NCBI GenBank assembly: GCA_963814315.1
Contig: CAWFCG010000003.1
Span: forward strand, 620,001-684,000
DNA: 64,000 bases
Reading direction: 5' to 3'
Source of the DNA: JAFMJV01 sp963814315
Lineage (GTDB): Bacteria; Chloroflexota; Limnocylindria; Limnocylindrales; CSP1-4
Shown here: positions 22,898 to 31,781 of the stretch, in pieces
Numbering within the stretch: the stretch's first letter is position 1
Layout of the letters: each line of letters opens with the position of its first letter
Position numbers and translations under genes: made by a program
Notes under the pieces: generated by a model
The model's database searches: none
What the model was told of the DNA's origin: nothing
Seen by the model: the letters and a program-made list of their open reading frames with translations, nothing else

Positions 22898-23941
22898 TCA
22901 CTCGGCGAGGACGCGCTCCCAGTAGCGATCGTTGATGGTCAGGCCGGGCGGCTCCACCCCGAAGCCACCCACGTCCAGCAGCAAGCCGGTCAGCGAGTCC
23001 TGCAACGGATCGACGGCGACCACCGTTTTGTCATCGCGCAACTGGCTGATCGCCAGCTCGTCGAAATAGCCCGCTGCCGCAGTCACGCCGTGCGGTCGGA
23101 CACCCAAGGCGCGACAGGCTGTCAGGCGAACGGCACCATCGACCGGCCCACCGCATGTCCAGATGAGGTCATCACGCTCATTGCGGCCGACGGCCTCGAA
23201 AGCCGTCCATTTGCCGCTCCCCACCGACACGAGGTCGCGGAATGTCGTCCACGAGAGTGGCTGGCTAAAGGTGAGCACGAAGCCATCCTGGTTGGTGCCC
23301 GGTTGCGGATCGCGGCAGCGGGCGGTGGCGACGTCATCGACCAACGCTGGGCGCTTGCCCACACGCGGGAAGCGAAGCGTGTCGTAGGTCAGCGTATAGC
23401 GCTCGGCTTGCCACTCGCCCAAGAGCTCCCGTGACAGTTGCGAGAGGATCTCCGTCTGACCAAGCCTGCGGTCCCACGCCCACCCGCACCGACCCTTCTG
23501 CTGTTTGCCGTGCCAGCGCGAGAACTGCACGACCGAGACATAGCTCTGACCCGGCCGCGGCGTCTGGGGTCCCGCGATGATCTCCGCCTCTTCCCAGCGA
23601 CCATCAGCGTCGTCATCGTCACGGTCGAAGGCCGGATCGGGTTGATTGGTGGCCCAGTAGCCGGTGGCACTCAAACGGCCGCTGCGGTCGTTGGTCTCAA
23701 GCGTGTAGCGCAGGCCGCTGTCCGTATAGCGTTGCAGGCCCCTGGCTTGCGCCTGGTCCCAGACGGCCTCGGTCCGATACTCGATGGCGTCACCGTCGAC
23801 CAGGAAGCGGCTCGGCGTGGCAGTCGTGGTCGACTCCGACGGTGTCCAGGTCGCACTCCCGACTCCTTCAGCCTGGGCCCCTGATGCCAGCAGCAGGATG
23901 CCGGCCAGTGCCCAGGTGAGGGCTGCGCCCGAACGCATCAT
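22898..23941 (-). CDS. secreted protein of unknown function
   Basis: A 347-residue exported protein starting with a signal peptide (MMRSGAALTWALAGILLLAS, cleavage near AQA). The mature part is rich in aromatic and charged residues, with DRDDDDADGRWEEAEII at about 105-120, which might bind calcium, and three cysteine contexts (KGRCGWAWD, TARCRDPQ, IWTCGGPVDG and LTACRALG), so two disulfides are plausible. No enzyme family is recognised. It overlaps the decarboxylase gene stop by ATGA and would be cotranscribed with it, which is odd for a cytoplasmic enzyme and a secreted protein. Confidence 0.6.
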   Translation of the reverse strand: MMRSGAALTWALAGILLLASGAQAEGVGSATWTPSESTTTATPSRFLVDGDAIEYRTEAVWDQAQARGLQRYTDSGLRYTLETNDRSGRLSATGYWATNQPDPAFDRDDDDADGRWEEAEIIAGPQTPRPGQSYVSVVQFSRWHGKQQKGRCGWAWDRRLGQTEILSQLSRELLGEWQAERYTLTYDTLRFPRVGKRPALVDDVATARCRDPQPGTNQDGFVLTFSQPLSWTTFRDLVSVGSGKWTAFEAVGRNERDDLIWTCGGPVDGAVRLTACRALGVRPHGVTAAAGYFDELAISQLRDDKTVVAVDPLQDSLTGLLLDVGGFGVEPPGLTINDRYWERVLAE

Positions 23942-25449
23942 TCGATCCCGTGGTCCAGTTGGTGAGCGGCGTCCCGGAGCAACTCCCAGGCACGATCGAC
24001 GTGCCGGAGCTCGGTACGGAGGTTGCCGATGGCCACACGCAGCACGAACACCCCACCAATCTTGGTGTGTGACAGGAAGACCGCACCCGACCCGTTGAGC
24101 TGGTTCATGACGTTCTCATTGAGGCGGTCGATGGCCTCGGCTACGGCAGGCTCCCATTCCCGGCCGGCGTAGCGGGTCGGCCGCATGCGGAAACAGACCG
24201 TCCCGAACGGCACTGGATAGAGCAGCTCGGCGTCAGGGTCGGCGTCGATCCGGGCGGCCAGTTCTCCGGCGAGGTCGAGGTGATGTTGAAGACGCGAGCG
24301 TAATCCCGAGAGGCCGAAGTAGCGCAGCTGCATCCACATCTTGATGCCGCGGGCCTTACGCCCCAGCTGTGGGACGTACTCGGAGTAGTCACGCCCGCTG
24401 TCCTTGCCGTCATAGGTGCGCAGGTATTCCGGCACCAGGCTGAGTGCCGCGCGCAGCATCTCCATGTTGCGTGTGAGGAGCAGCGAGCAATCGAACGGGG
24501 TGAACATCCACTTGTGGGGATTGATGACGATGGAGTCGGCGCGCTCCCAGCCCTTGAAGTGCCGGCGCATCTGCGGGATCAGTGCCGTGGGGCCGGAATA
24601 GGCGGCATCGACATGCAGCCACAGGCCCGCGTCAGCGGCCACGTCGGCGATGGCATCGACCGGGTCGATGGCGGTGGTGGAGGTGGTGCCGATAGTGGCC
24701 ACGATGCCGGCCGGCAGCCAGCCCTCGGTACGATCCTCCGCGATGGCGACGCGCAGGGCGACGGGATCCATGGCCAGCTGCTCGTCCACGTCGATGGCGC
24801 GCACGCCATCGCGACCGATGCCCAGGATCATGGCCGCCCGTTCGACCGACGAGTGCGCCTGCGACGAGATATAGATTCGCAATGGCGGAGAGGACCGGAG
24901 ACCCGCCTGGGAAGCGTTGCCGGTGGCCTGCTGGCGGGCACAGGCAAGGCCGGAGAGGGTGCTGATCGAAGCGGTGTCATTGAAGACGCCGTCGAACACG
25001 TCTGGAAGGCCCAGGCCTGCTCGCAGCCAATCGATGGTGATCGCCTCCAGCTCCGCGCCGATCGGTGACACGCGCCAGATGAAGGCGTTCGAGTTGAGCC
25101 CGCTGCTGATCATCTCACCGAGGATGCCGATACCCGACGCCGTGGACGGGAAGTAGGCCAGGTTGTTGGGGCTCTGCCAGTGGGTGACGTTGGGGATGAC
25201 GTCCGACCGTAGGTCGCGAAGGATGGCCTCCAGCGGCTCGGGCTCCTCCGGCGGTGGACCTGCCAGTCGGTCGGTCAGCTCGCCGGGTTTGACAGGGGGC
25301 AGGACCGCATAGTCCTCCACCCCTTCAAGATAGTCGGCCACGATGTCAGCCATCTCGTGCAGGGCGTCACGCAGCTCGGCTGGGGGCATGTCACCGGCAG
25401 CCGATCGCTGGGCCGCATCGAGGCGACCATCGAGGTGCTGGCTGGGCAT
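23938..25449 (-). CDS. PLP-dependent decarboxylase, aromatic-amino-acid/glutamate group
   Basis: A 503-residue group II pyridoxal-phosphate decarboxylase. Key residues are His199 in SSQAHSSVERA (cofactor stacking), the DAAYSGPTAL aspartate, and the Schiff-base Lys313 in INPHKWMFTPFD. The N-terminal part has VTHWQSPNNLAYFPSTASG, typical of the aromatic-L-amino-acid decarboxylase subgroup, and RVSPIGAELEAI. It would release CO2 from tryptophan, tyrosine, phenylalanine or a related acid; the substrate is not evident. The start at 25449 lacks a good ribosome-binding site, and a GTG at 25482 is an alternative. Confidence 0.85.
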   Translation of the reverse strand: MPSQHLDGRLDAAQRSAAGDMPPAELRDALHEMADIVADYLEGVEDYAVLPPVKPGELTDRLAGPPPEEPEPLEAILRDLRSDVIPNVTHWQSPNNLAYFPSTASGIGILGEMISSGLNSNAFIWRVSPIGAELEAITIDWLRAGLGLPDVFDGVFNDTASISTLSGLACARQQATGNASQAGLRSSPPLRIYISSQAHSSVERAAMILGIGRDGVRAIDVDEQLAMDPVALRVAIAEDRTEGWLPAGIVATIGTTSTTAIDPVDAIADVAADAGLWLHVDAAYSGPTALIPQMRRHFKGWERADSIVINPHKWMFTPFDCSLLLTRNMEMLRAALSLVPEYLRTYDGKDSGRDYSEYVPQLGRKARGIKMWMQLRYFGLSGLRSRLQHHLDLAGELAARIDADPDAELLYPVPFGTVCFRMRPTRYAGREWEPAVAEAIDRLNENVMNQLNGSGAVFLSHTKIGGVFVLRVAIGNLRTELRHVDRAWELLRDAAHQLDHGIE

Positions 25450-25586
25450 GGGGTCGCTGGGGACGGTGTCGTTGGGATGCACTATGACCGATGGTACTCC
25501 GCGCTTCCCAAACCGGCCGCCATAGTCGCCTTCCGGCGGCGTCACATCTGTCGCATGATTGTGGCGTAACGGAGGGATCGGAAAGG

Positions 25587-26012
25587 GTGCTGTGCAGTAG
25601 ATGTGGGGTGAGCGTCGGGCGCGGCGATGCGTTCTGCGCTCGTTGCGGGTCCCAGGTCGGCGGATCGGCGGACCCAGGTACGATGGAACAACGGCGATTG
25701 GCTGCGCTCGAAGCCCTCGATGCCGGCAGGGATGCAAGGGGCCTGCTTTGCCCGCATTGCGGCGACCAACGACTGCAGACGATGCGCCGCGATGCTGAGG
25801 AGAACCTCTTCTGGTCCGGCGCCTTCATGCTGACCGGCGTCATCTCGCTCATCCTCGTGTTCATCGGTGGTGACACCGGCCTGTACGTCGCCAACCTCTC
25901 CACCATCGCGTTGGTGGCCATCCTCATCGGCGTGCTGCTCTTCACCATCGCGCGTTGGCGTCGACGGCCGTCGGCCTTCGAGTGCCTGGCCTGCGGCTAC
26001 CGCGTGCCGTGA
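25587..26012 (+). CDS. zinc-ribbon membrane protein
   Basis: A 141-residue protein starting at the GTG at 25587, ten bases after GGAGGG. It opens with a zinc ribbon (LCSRCGVSV and FCARCGSQV), has a second one in LCPHCGDQRL plus CLACGYRVP at the very end, and between them two transmembrane helices (FWSGAFMLTGVISLILVFIG and ALVAILIGVLLFTIAR). Zinc ribbon/two-helix proteins of this sort are common and mostly uncharacterised. The last ribbon half after the helices means that both pairs may combine across the membrane hairpin on the cytoplasmic side. Confidence 0.6.
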   Translation: MLCSRCGVSVGRGDAFCARCGSQVGGSADPGTMEQRRLAALEALDAGRDARGLLCPHCGDQRLQTMRRDAEENLFWSGAFMLTGVISLILVFIGGDTGLYVANLSTIALVAILIGVLLFTIARWRRRPSAFECLACGYRVP

Positions 26013-26077
26013 TGGTGGCGCGCCCTGGTTGCCGCGTTACTGCAAGTGGGGACCATCCGTTCTGCCGGGGGGTGCCC

Positions 26078-26350
26078 ATGACCTGGGAGCCTGTTGGCCC
26101 GAGCATCTATGTCGATGACCCATCAGGGGTTCGACTGAGGTATGCAGACATGACCAAGCACGCATCTGGCAAGCACGGGCGGATCATCGGGCAGAAGGAG
26201 CGCAGGGCCGGCTGGCCGGCGCAGGCCTCAGCTTGGTGCTTTCTCTGCAACGGCACCCATCGCTGGGAAGCAGGCTGCGCCGCGCTCGATGGCCATCCTG
26301 CGTACAGAGTGACGCCGGTCGAGGCACGCGCCGGCCGCCAGGCGGCATAG
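26078..26350 (+). CDS. small protein with a Cys/His cluster
   Basis: A 90-residue protein starting at ATG 26078 after a GGGGGG stretch. It reads MTWEPVGPSIYVDDPSGVRL and then ASAWCFLCNGTHRWEAGC, a C-x2-C-x3-H-x5-C arrangement that could hold one metal ion. The rest is basic and ends in GRQAA. I do not recognise a family; the first 40 residues are coherent, and a long clean frame with biased codon use supports it being real. It follows the zinc-ribbon gene by 65 bp on the same strand. Confidence 0.5.
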   Translation: MTWEPVGPSIYVDDPSGVRLRYADMTKHASGKHGRIIGQKERRAGWPAQASAWCFLCNGTHRWEAGCAALDGHPAYRVTPVEARAGRQAA

Positions 26351-26455
26351 GACCGCAGGTCAACTGACGCACCTGTCTCGGCCATCTGGAGCCGCTCGAC
26401 CGGGTATACACGGTGCCCAGTGCGGTCCAGTTGCGTGCAGTCAAGGATGTTCGAG

Positions 26456-27139
26456 TCACCTGCGTCCAACTGAACCCAGGAGCCCCTGCAGCCCTTCCAG
26501 GATGAGGCCGAGACCGAACTGGAAATCGGCATGCTCGTCGTAGCCAACCTGCATCGCGTAGTCGGTGATCATCTCGGCGAGATAGGGATACTCGGCGGCC
26601 GGGACCACGCGGAGGAATGCTTCGGCCATTTCCTCAGGTGTCGCGTCGACGCCAGGCGACATGTTGACTTGCTGGCGGCCAAAGCCGTAGATGTAGCTGT
26701 CCAACAGTGAGAACGCACGCGCGGCCATCTCAAGCGAGAACCCGGCTTGCCGCAGGGTTCCGATCACCCAGTCGAAGTACCGCAGCCTCGCGGGGCCACT
26801 GCTCTTGCGGGAGTCGATCAGGGCGCTTGCCCAGGGGTGACGAGAGAAGACGTCGTGGGCGGAGGTGGCCCTCCTGCGCATAGCCTCCCGCCAGTCCACT
26901 CCATAGACCGGAAGATCGATCTCGCATACCACGATGTCGACCATGCCGTCGAGGATGTCGTGCTTGCTGGCCACGTGGTTGTACAGCGACATCGCTTCGA
27001 CCCCGATGCTTTGGCCTAGCTTGCGCATGGTGAGTGACTCGATGCCACCCTCATCCGCGATGGCGATGGCAGCCCTCAACACCCGCTCCCTGCTCAGCGG
27101 CTCTCGGACCTCGCGATCAGGTGCTGTGAGCTTCCCCAT
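26456..27139 (-). CDS. TetR/AcrR-family transcriptional repressor
   Basis: A 227-residue regulator with an N-terminal helix-turn-helix (LTMRKLGQSIGVEAMSLYNH, about residues 39-60) preceded by RERVLRAAIAIADEGG and followed by VASKHDILDGMVD, as in TetR itself. The C-terminal ligand-binding domain is of the TetR_C type, with helices such as RAFSLLDSYIYGFGRQQVN and YPYLAEMITDYAMQ. It is divergent from the Ddn-type reductase gene at 27297, with tandem operators in between (27203-27246). It therefore probably represses that gene, and perhaps itself, until a small hydrophobic ligand binds. Confidence 0.9.
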   Translation of the reverse strand: MGKLTAPDREVREPLSRERVLRAAIAIADEGGIESLTMRKLGQSIGVEAMSLYNHVASKHDILDGMVDIVVCEIDLPVYGVDWREAMRRRATSAHDVFSRHPWASALIDSRKSSGPARLRYFDWVIGTLRQAGFSLEMAARAFSLLDSYIYGFGRQQVNMSPGVDATPEEMAEAFLRVVPAAEYPYLAEMITDYAMQVGYDEHADFQFGLGLILEGLQGLLGSVGRR

Positions 27140-27202
27140 CGTCTTACCTCATCCGCCTCCCACACGAGCGCAAGAGTTGGCCGGTGGACTGGGCGCTGAC
27201 TG

Positions 27203-27246
27203 TTGACATACTTACGTTGTAAGTGTAGTGTACTTACACAGTAAGG
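27203..27246 (+). promoter_or_regulatory. promoter with two tandem TetR-type operators
   Basis: TTGACA at 27203-27208 and TAGTGT at 27226-27231 are separated by 17 bp, a good -35/-10 pair. ACTTACgttGTAAGT at 27210-27224 is a perfect palindrome inside the spacer, and a second copy of the same arms, CTTACacaGTAAG at 27233-27245, lies 22 bp further on, about two helical turns away. Binding at either would block RNA polymerase. The promoter faces the reductase gene. Confidence 0.8.
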
Positions 27247-27296
27247 CGACCGTACCACAAAGTCGCAGCCACCCATCTACCGATCGGGAGTGCACC

Positions 27297-27782
27297 ATGT
27301 CCGAACAGCAAAGTATGTCCGAACCGTCAAGGAAGTCGCCGTTCCTGCCGCCGCGCTGGTTCATCCGCACGTTCTGGGTGGTGCAGCGGGCCGTCTATTC
27401 GGCCACAGGCGGGCGACTTGGCCTCCAAACCGCGACGCCCGACCGCCAGGGCATGCTGCGCCTGCGGACGGTCGGGCGTCGCACCGGCGAGGAGCGCACA
27501 GCCATCCTCGGCTACTTCGAGGATGGTCCCGACCTGGTCACCATGGCCATGAATGGCTGGGCCGATGCCGAACCTGCCTGGTGGCTGAACCTGCAGGCTC
27601 AGCCCGACGTCACCGTCGATCTGCCCGGTAGGTCGCTTGCCGTCCACGCGCATGCGGCGGACATTGACGAGCGGCCTGGCTTGTGGGCCAGGTGGGCCAC
27701 TTACGACAAGGGTCTCGAGGCGTATGCCGCCTTGCGGTCGCGCGAGACCGCGGTCGTCATCCTGTCGCCCCGAACCGCATAG
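27297..27782 (+). CDS. Ddn-type F420-dependent nitroreductase family protein
   Basis: A 161-residue split-barrel protein. The ATG at 27297 follows GGGAG at the right distance; an upstream ATG at 27228 overlaps the second operator and is unlikely. Motifs are LRTVGRRTGEERTAILGYFE near residues 60-80, then ADAEPAWWLNLQAQPDVTV, which are the cofactor F420 contacts in deazaflavin-dependent nitroreductases such as mycobacterial Ddn. It likely reduces quinones, nitro compounds or dyes. Its control by the adjacent TetR repressor suggests a defence role against xenobiotics. The broken LLM gene at 5630-6642 is a second possible F420 user. Confidence 0.88.
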   Translation: MSEQQSMSEPSRKSPFLPPRWFIRTFWVVQRAVYSATGGRLGLQTATPDRQGMLRLRTVGRRTGEERTAILGYFEDGPDLVTMAMNGWADAEPAWWLNLQAQPDVTVDLPGRSLAVHAHAADIDERPGLWARWATYDKGLEAYAALRSRETAVVILSPRTA

Positions 27783-28025
27783 GGGTCCTCTCCGGACGCT
27801 CCTGCCAGGGTTGGCACCACCCGAGCCCATGTCGAAGGCGGGGGGCGGCCCAATCGGCCGAATCGCGATCACGGTCCGTCACCGCCACGCTCCAGGGCAT
27901 GATGGCGGGCTTGTCTGATCCACACTGACCCGCGGGCTCCGCCGGCAGGTACGTCCGCATCGTCAACTCTCGGGGATCCTCGCGGGGTTGAGTTGGTGCG
28001 CAGGTGGCAAGCCGGGAATCAGAAG

Positions 28026-28072
28026 GGCCCCCTGAGTCTCCCCAGGGGACCATTCGGTGCTCAAGCGAATGG
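28026..28072 (-). terminator. two adjacent hairpins after tRNA-Pro
   Basis: GGCCCCCTG at 28026-28034 pairs with CAGGGGACC at 28043-28051 with one mismatch, and CCATTCG at 28050-28056 pairs perfectly with CGAATGG at 28066-28072. The second stem touches the tRNA 3' end. They would end the tRNA transcript. The preceding 27783-28025 has no recognisable gene. Confidence 0.55.
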
Positions 28073-28146
28073 TCGGGGCGACTGGATTTGAACCAGCGGC
28101 CTCTTGACCCCCAGTCAAGTGCGCTACCAGACTGCGCCACGCCCCG
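28070..28146 (-). tRNA. tRNA-Pro (anticodon GGG), CCA encoded
   Basis: On the minus strand the acceptor CGGGGCG (28146-28140) pairs with CGCCCCG, followed by discriminator A and an encoded CCA. The D-arm is GCGCAGTCTGGTAGCGC, the anticodon stem CTTGA/TCAAG encloses loop CTGGGGG, and the T-arm reads CTGGTTCAAATCCAG. Anticodon GGG reads CCC and CCU. Confidence 0.95.
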
Positions 28147-28252
28147 ACGCGACTTCTGAGTCTAGCAGGACCGACAAGGATGCTCGTGGTCCATGTCGTG
28201 GTCCAGGATGCTCGTGGTCCAGTTGGCGAGGTACGTTGGCCAGGACGCGGCA

Positions 28253-29146
28253 CTACGGTCCGATGACCTCCGGTAGGCCCGCCAGCTCGATGCCGCGCTC
28301 GCGATAGTCACGGATGATGGCGGGCAGCGCTTTGGCGGTGGCCTTGCGCCCGCAGTGCATCAGGATGATGGAGCCTGGTCTGGCGCCGGTCGCCAGCCGG
28401 ACGATGGAGCGGACCGGACGATCCCGCTCCCAGTCGTGCGTGTCGACGTTCCAGAGCACCAGGCGCTCGTAGCCGAGTCGGTACGCGATCCGTCGCACGC
28501 GGTCGTCAAAGGCGCCGTAGGAAGGCCGCAAGAGCTTGAGCATCGGCCGACCCAAGACACGCTCGTGGATGCGCGCGTTCTCACGGAGCTGCTTGCTGAC
28601 GACCCGGTCCGGCACACGCGTCAGGTCTCGATGCGAGCGCGTGTGGTTGGCCACGGGCATGCCCTCAAGGATGCGCTGCCACGTTTCGGGCACGCGCTTG
28701 AGGTAGTTGCCGTTGATGAAGAAGGTACCGATGGCATCCTGCTTTCGCAGGCTGTCGGCGATCCGGGCGCAGGCCCGGCTGTTGTAGCCATCGTCGAAGG
28801 TCAGGGCCACCGCACCGCTCGACCGAGGCCCGGAGCGAACCACCTCAGCCATGGGTGGCTGCGCCAGCGCGGCCAGGGCGGCAGTGGTGGCTTCGAAGGC
28901 GTCACGGAGTCGCTCCAACAGCCGCCGCAATGGAAGGGACTCAAACTCAACGGTCGCGAACGGCGCCACGGGCGTGAAAGCTGCTGAGGGCGTGGAAGAT
29001 GCCGCCGGCGTAGCCGAGATGTCGGCCGGGGACGCTCCCTCTAGAGCCACAGCAGGGGCGGAGAGCGCCAGCACCAGGATCGCGACGACGAGGGGCACGA
29101 ACATGACTGTCGCCATCGTATGCCCCCGGCGCCGGGGACGGCTCAA
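28253..29146 (-). CDS. secreted polysaccharide deacetylase
   Basis: A 297-residue exported enzyme. A signal peptide or anchor (residues 12-35) is followed by a low-complexity Ala/Pro/Thr region and then the NodB domain from about residue 110: VALTFDDGYNSRACARIAD (catalytic aspartates), the metal histidines in VANHTRSHRDL, LRPSYGAFDDRVRRIA, and GSIILMHCGRKA. These enzymes remove acetyl groups from chitin, peptidoglycan or wall glycans, so a role in wall modification is likely. It is the last gene of a run starting with cmk or earlier and overlaps the gpsA stop by ATGA. Confidence 0.9.
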   Translation of the reverse strand: MSRPRRRGHTMATVMFVPLVVAILVLALSAPAVALEGASPADISATPAASSTPSAAFTPVAPFATVEFESLPLRRLLERLRDAFEATTAALAALAQPPMAEVVRSGPRSSGAVALTFDDGYNSRACARIADSLRKQDAIGTFFINGNYLKRVPETWQRILEGMPVANHTRSHRDLTRVPDRVVSKQLRENARIHERVLGRPMLKLLRPSYGAFDDRVRRIAYRLGYERLVLWNVDTHDWERDRPVRSIVRLATGARPGSIILMHCGRKATAKALPAIIRDYRERGIELAGLPEVIGP

Positions 29147-30159
29147 AGCGATCCGAAGATCTCATCCTTGGATTCGCGCGCCAACAGATCGACCACGGAC
29201 GTCTGCACATCCTTGCCCTCGTAGAGCACCGCGTACACCTCCTGCGCGATGGGCATCTCCACCGCATGCCGCTCCGCCAGCGCCAGCGCAGCGCGCACGG
29301 TGTAGGCCCCCTCAGCCACACCCGGCAGCGTGCGTTCGATCTCTGACCATGCTCGCCCCGAGGCCAGCTCGACACCCAGTCGGTGGTTGCGTGACAGGGC
29401 GGAGGTGGACGTGGCCAGGATGTCACCGATGCCGGCCAGGCCGGCGAACGTGAGCGGGTTGGCGCCCATGGCCACGCCCAGACGCGTCATCTCGGCCAGG
29501 CCACGCGTGGCGATGGCGGCTTTGGCGTTGTCCCCTGCCGCAAGCGTCTCGACGGCGCCGGCCACGATGGCCACGATGTTCTTGAGCGCACCGGCCAGCT
29601 CCACGCCGACGATGTCGCGGTTGCGATAGAGGCGGAAGTTGCGGCTGCCCAGGATGTCCACCACGCGGCGGCCTACCGCATCCTCGCCGGCCACCACGGC
29701 AGCGGCGGGCAGCCCGCGCGAGATCTCAAGGGCCAGGTTGGGGCCTGACAGCGCCGCCACCCGAGTGGCCGCGCCAGGTACTTCCTCGGCGATCAGCTGG
29801 GTCATGCGCAGCAAGGTCTCGCGCTCGATGCCCTTGGCCACCGAGAGCAACACCGCTTCGTCCGAGAGTGCCCCGGCCACGGACGCGACGGTCGAACGCA
29901 TGGCCGCTGCCGGGACGGCCAGGATGACCAAGTCGGTCGCGCCTGTCAGGCTCGCGCTGTCAGCGCTGACCGAGATGTCCTCAGCCAGCGGGATGCCCGG
30001 CAGGTAGCGTCGGTTCTGGCCGTCAGCCCGCAGCCGGGCGGCATGCTCCTCGTCTCGTGCCAGCAACGTCACCGGCGCGCGCTTCGCTAGCTGCAGGGCC
30101 AGCGTCGTGCCCCACGCACCGGCACCCACGACGGCCAGCCCAGGCAGGCCAGCCGGCAT
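29143..30159 (-). CDS. gpsA: NAD(P)-dependent glycerol-3-phosphate dehydrogenase
   Basis: A 338-residue cytoplasmic enzyme reducing dihydroxyacetone phosphate to glycerol 3-phosphate, the backbone for phospholipids. The nucleotide-binding motif AVVGAGAWGTTLALQLAKRA opens the protein. The catalytic lysine region GVELAGALKNIVAIVAGAVE and the conserved LAGIGDILATSTSALSRNHR follow. It works with PlsC, encoded 2.6 kb upstream, which acylates the product. The ATG shares one base with the der stop codon (TGATG), so translation is coupled. Confidence 0.96.
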   Translation of the reverse strand: MPAGLPGLAVVGAGAWGTTLALQLAKRAPVTLLARDEEHAARLRADGQNRRYLPGIPLAEDISVSADSASLTGATDLVILAVPAAAMRSTVASVAGALSDEAVLLSVAKGIERETLLRMTQLIAEEVPGAATRVAALSGPNLALEISRGLPAAAVVAGEDAVGRRVVDILGSRNFRLYRNRDIVGVELAGALKNIVAIVAGAVETLAAGDNAKAAIATRGLAEMTRLGVAMGANPLTFAGLAGIGDILATSTSALSRNHRLGVELASGRAWSEIERTLPGVAEGAYTVRAALALAERHAVEMPIAQEVYAVLYEGKDVQTSVVDLLARESKDEIFGSL

Positions 30160-31778
30160 CAGGAACCTTTGCGGACTGACTTCTTGGTCGGTGTCCGGCC
30201 TGGCTTGGTGGTCGGCTTCCGAACTGCCTTCTTGCCCTTCTTCGGCTGCGGCTTGCGCTTCCGCGGCTCCAGCTCGACGCGCGAGCGCTCCCGGAAGATG
30301 AGCCGAAGCGGCGTGCCCTCGAAGTCGAAGGCATCACGGATGCGGTTCTCGATGAAGCGGCGGTAGCTGAAGTGCACCGACTTGGCATCGGACGCAAAGA
30401 GCACGAAGGTCGGCGGCTCGATGGTGGCTTGCGTGGCGTAGTAGAAGCGCGCCCGACGCCCCTTGACGGCCGGTGGCTGATGCCGAGAGACCGCCTCGGA
30501 GAGGACCTTGTTGAGCGTCGCGGTGGGGATGCGGCGGCGGCGCTCAGCGGCGATCGTCAGGGCTTCATCGAGCACCTTTCCGGCACGCTGGCCGGTGAGG
30601 GCGCTGATAGCCACGATGGGTGCGAAGTGCAGGAACGGCGCCTCCTGACGGATGCGCTCGACGTACTCCTCGAAGGTCTTGTCATCCTTCTCCACGAGGT
30701 CCCACTTGTTGATGGCGAGCACCAGGCCGACGCCTTCATCGACGACGTAGCCCGCGACGTGGGCGTCCTGCGCGGCCAGTCCATCGCGGGCGTCGAGGAC
30801 CAGCACGCACACGTCCGCGCGCCCGAGGGCCTTGAGTGCTCGCAGTGCTGAGTAGCGTTCCGCCGCCGGACCGGAGGCGATCTTGCCGCGGCGACGCAGG
30901 CCCGCCGTGTCCACCAACCGCAGCTCACGGCCTTGCCACTCAAGCGTGGTGTCGATGGCGTCACGAGTGGTGCCGGGGATGTCGCTGACGATCGCCCGCT
31001 CCTCACCCAGCAGCTGGTTCAACAGGGATGATTTGCCCACGTTGGGTCGGCCCACGATGGCGATGCGCGGCACGGGCGCGTCATCGTCGAACCAGGCCGT
31101 GCCGCCCGCCACAGCCGCCACCTCATCCTCGCCTGGCTCGGGGAGGATACCGTCGTCGATCTCCTCGACCAGCTCTTCGGCCTCCGCCTCGCGGCGTTTG
31201 CGTTCCAGCTCGTCGAACGACTCCTGCGGCAGTGCCCCCACGATGGCATCGAGCAGGTCGCCGGATCCTCGGCCGTGCAGGGCGGAGATGGAGCACCATT
31301 GGTCCCAGCCCAGGCGCAGGAACTCGGCTCCCTGCATCTCCAGGCGCTCGTTGTCGGCCTTGTTGATGGCCATGATCACGGGAGACTGGGCACGGCGCAG
31401 CAGCTGGGCGACCTCCTGGTCGGCCGGGGTCTCACCGGCTGCGGCATCGACGACGAAGACGATGACATCGGCTTCCTCGATGGCCAGGCGGGCTTGCTCC
31501 TGGACGCGCTCCTCGATGGCATCGCCGGGATCGATCTCCATGCCGCCGGTGTCGATGACGACGTAGCGTCGGCCATTCCATTCGGCCACGCCATAGAGGC
31601 GATCACGCGTGGTGCGAGCACGATCCTCGACGATGGCCTTGCGGTGTCCGACGATGCGATTGAAGAGCGTCGACTTGCCCACGTTGGGACGACCCACGAT
31701 GGCGACCACGGGCAAACCGGTGGCGGACGTGTCCTGATCGAGGTTGTGCGGGCGACGACGGGTGCGGCGGCTGGGCAC
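30159..31778 (-). CDS. der: ribosome-assembly GTPase Der
   Basis: A 539-residue double-GTPase needed for 50S subunit maturation. The first G domain has IVGRPNVGKSTLFNRIVG, the second has IVGRPNVGKSSLLNQLLGEE with DTAGLRRRGK and NKWD; NKAD marks the first. A KH-like domain follows with RRRIPTATLNKVLSEAVSRH and FYYATQATIEPPTFVLFASD. The linker between the G domains is longer than usual and acidic (EEIDDGILPEPGEDEVAA), and the C-terminus is a basic Lys/Arg/Pro tail (about 50 residues) likely to touch rRNA. In actinobacteria Der is often fused to Cmk; here they are separate genes four genes apart. Confidence 0.97.
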   Translation of the reverse strand: MPSRRTRRRPHNLDQDTSATGLPVVAIVGRPNVGKSTLFNRIVGHRKAIVEDRARTTRDRLYGVAEWNGRRYVVIDTGGMEIDPGDAIEERVQEQARLAIEEADVIVFVVDAAAGETPADQEVAQLLRRAQSPVIMAINKADNERLEMQGAEFLRLGWDQWCSISALHGRGSGDLLDAIVGALPQESFDELERKRREAEAEELVEEIDDGILPEPGEDEVAAVAGGTAWFDDDAPVPRIAIVGRPNVGKSSLLNQLLGEERAIVSDIPGTTRDAIDTTLEWQGRELRLVDTAGLRRRGKIASGPAAERYSALRALKALGRADVCVLVLDARDGLAAQDAHVAGYVVDEGVGLVLAINKWDLVEKDDKTFEEYVERIRQEAPFLHFAPIVAISALTGQRAGKVLDEALTIAAERRRRIPTATLNKVLSEAVSRHQPPAVKGRRARFYYATQATIEPPTFVLFASDAKSVHFSYRRFIENRIRDAFDFEGTPLRLIFRERSRVELEPRKRKPQPKKGKKAVRKPTTKPGRTPTKKSVRKGS

Positions 31779-31781
31779 GAG

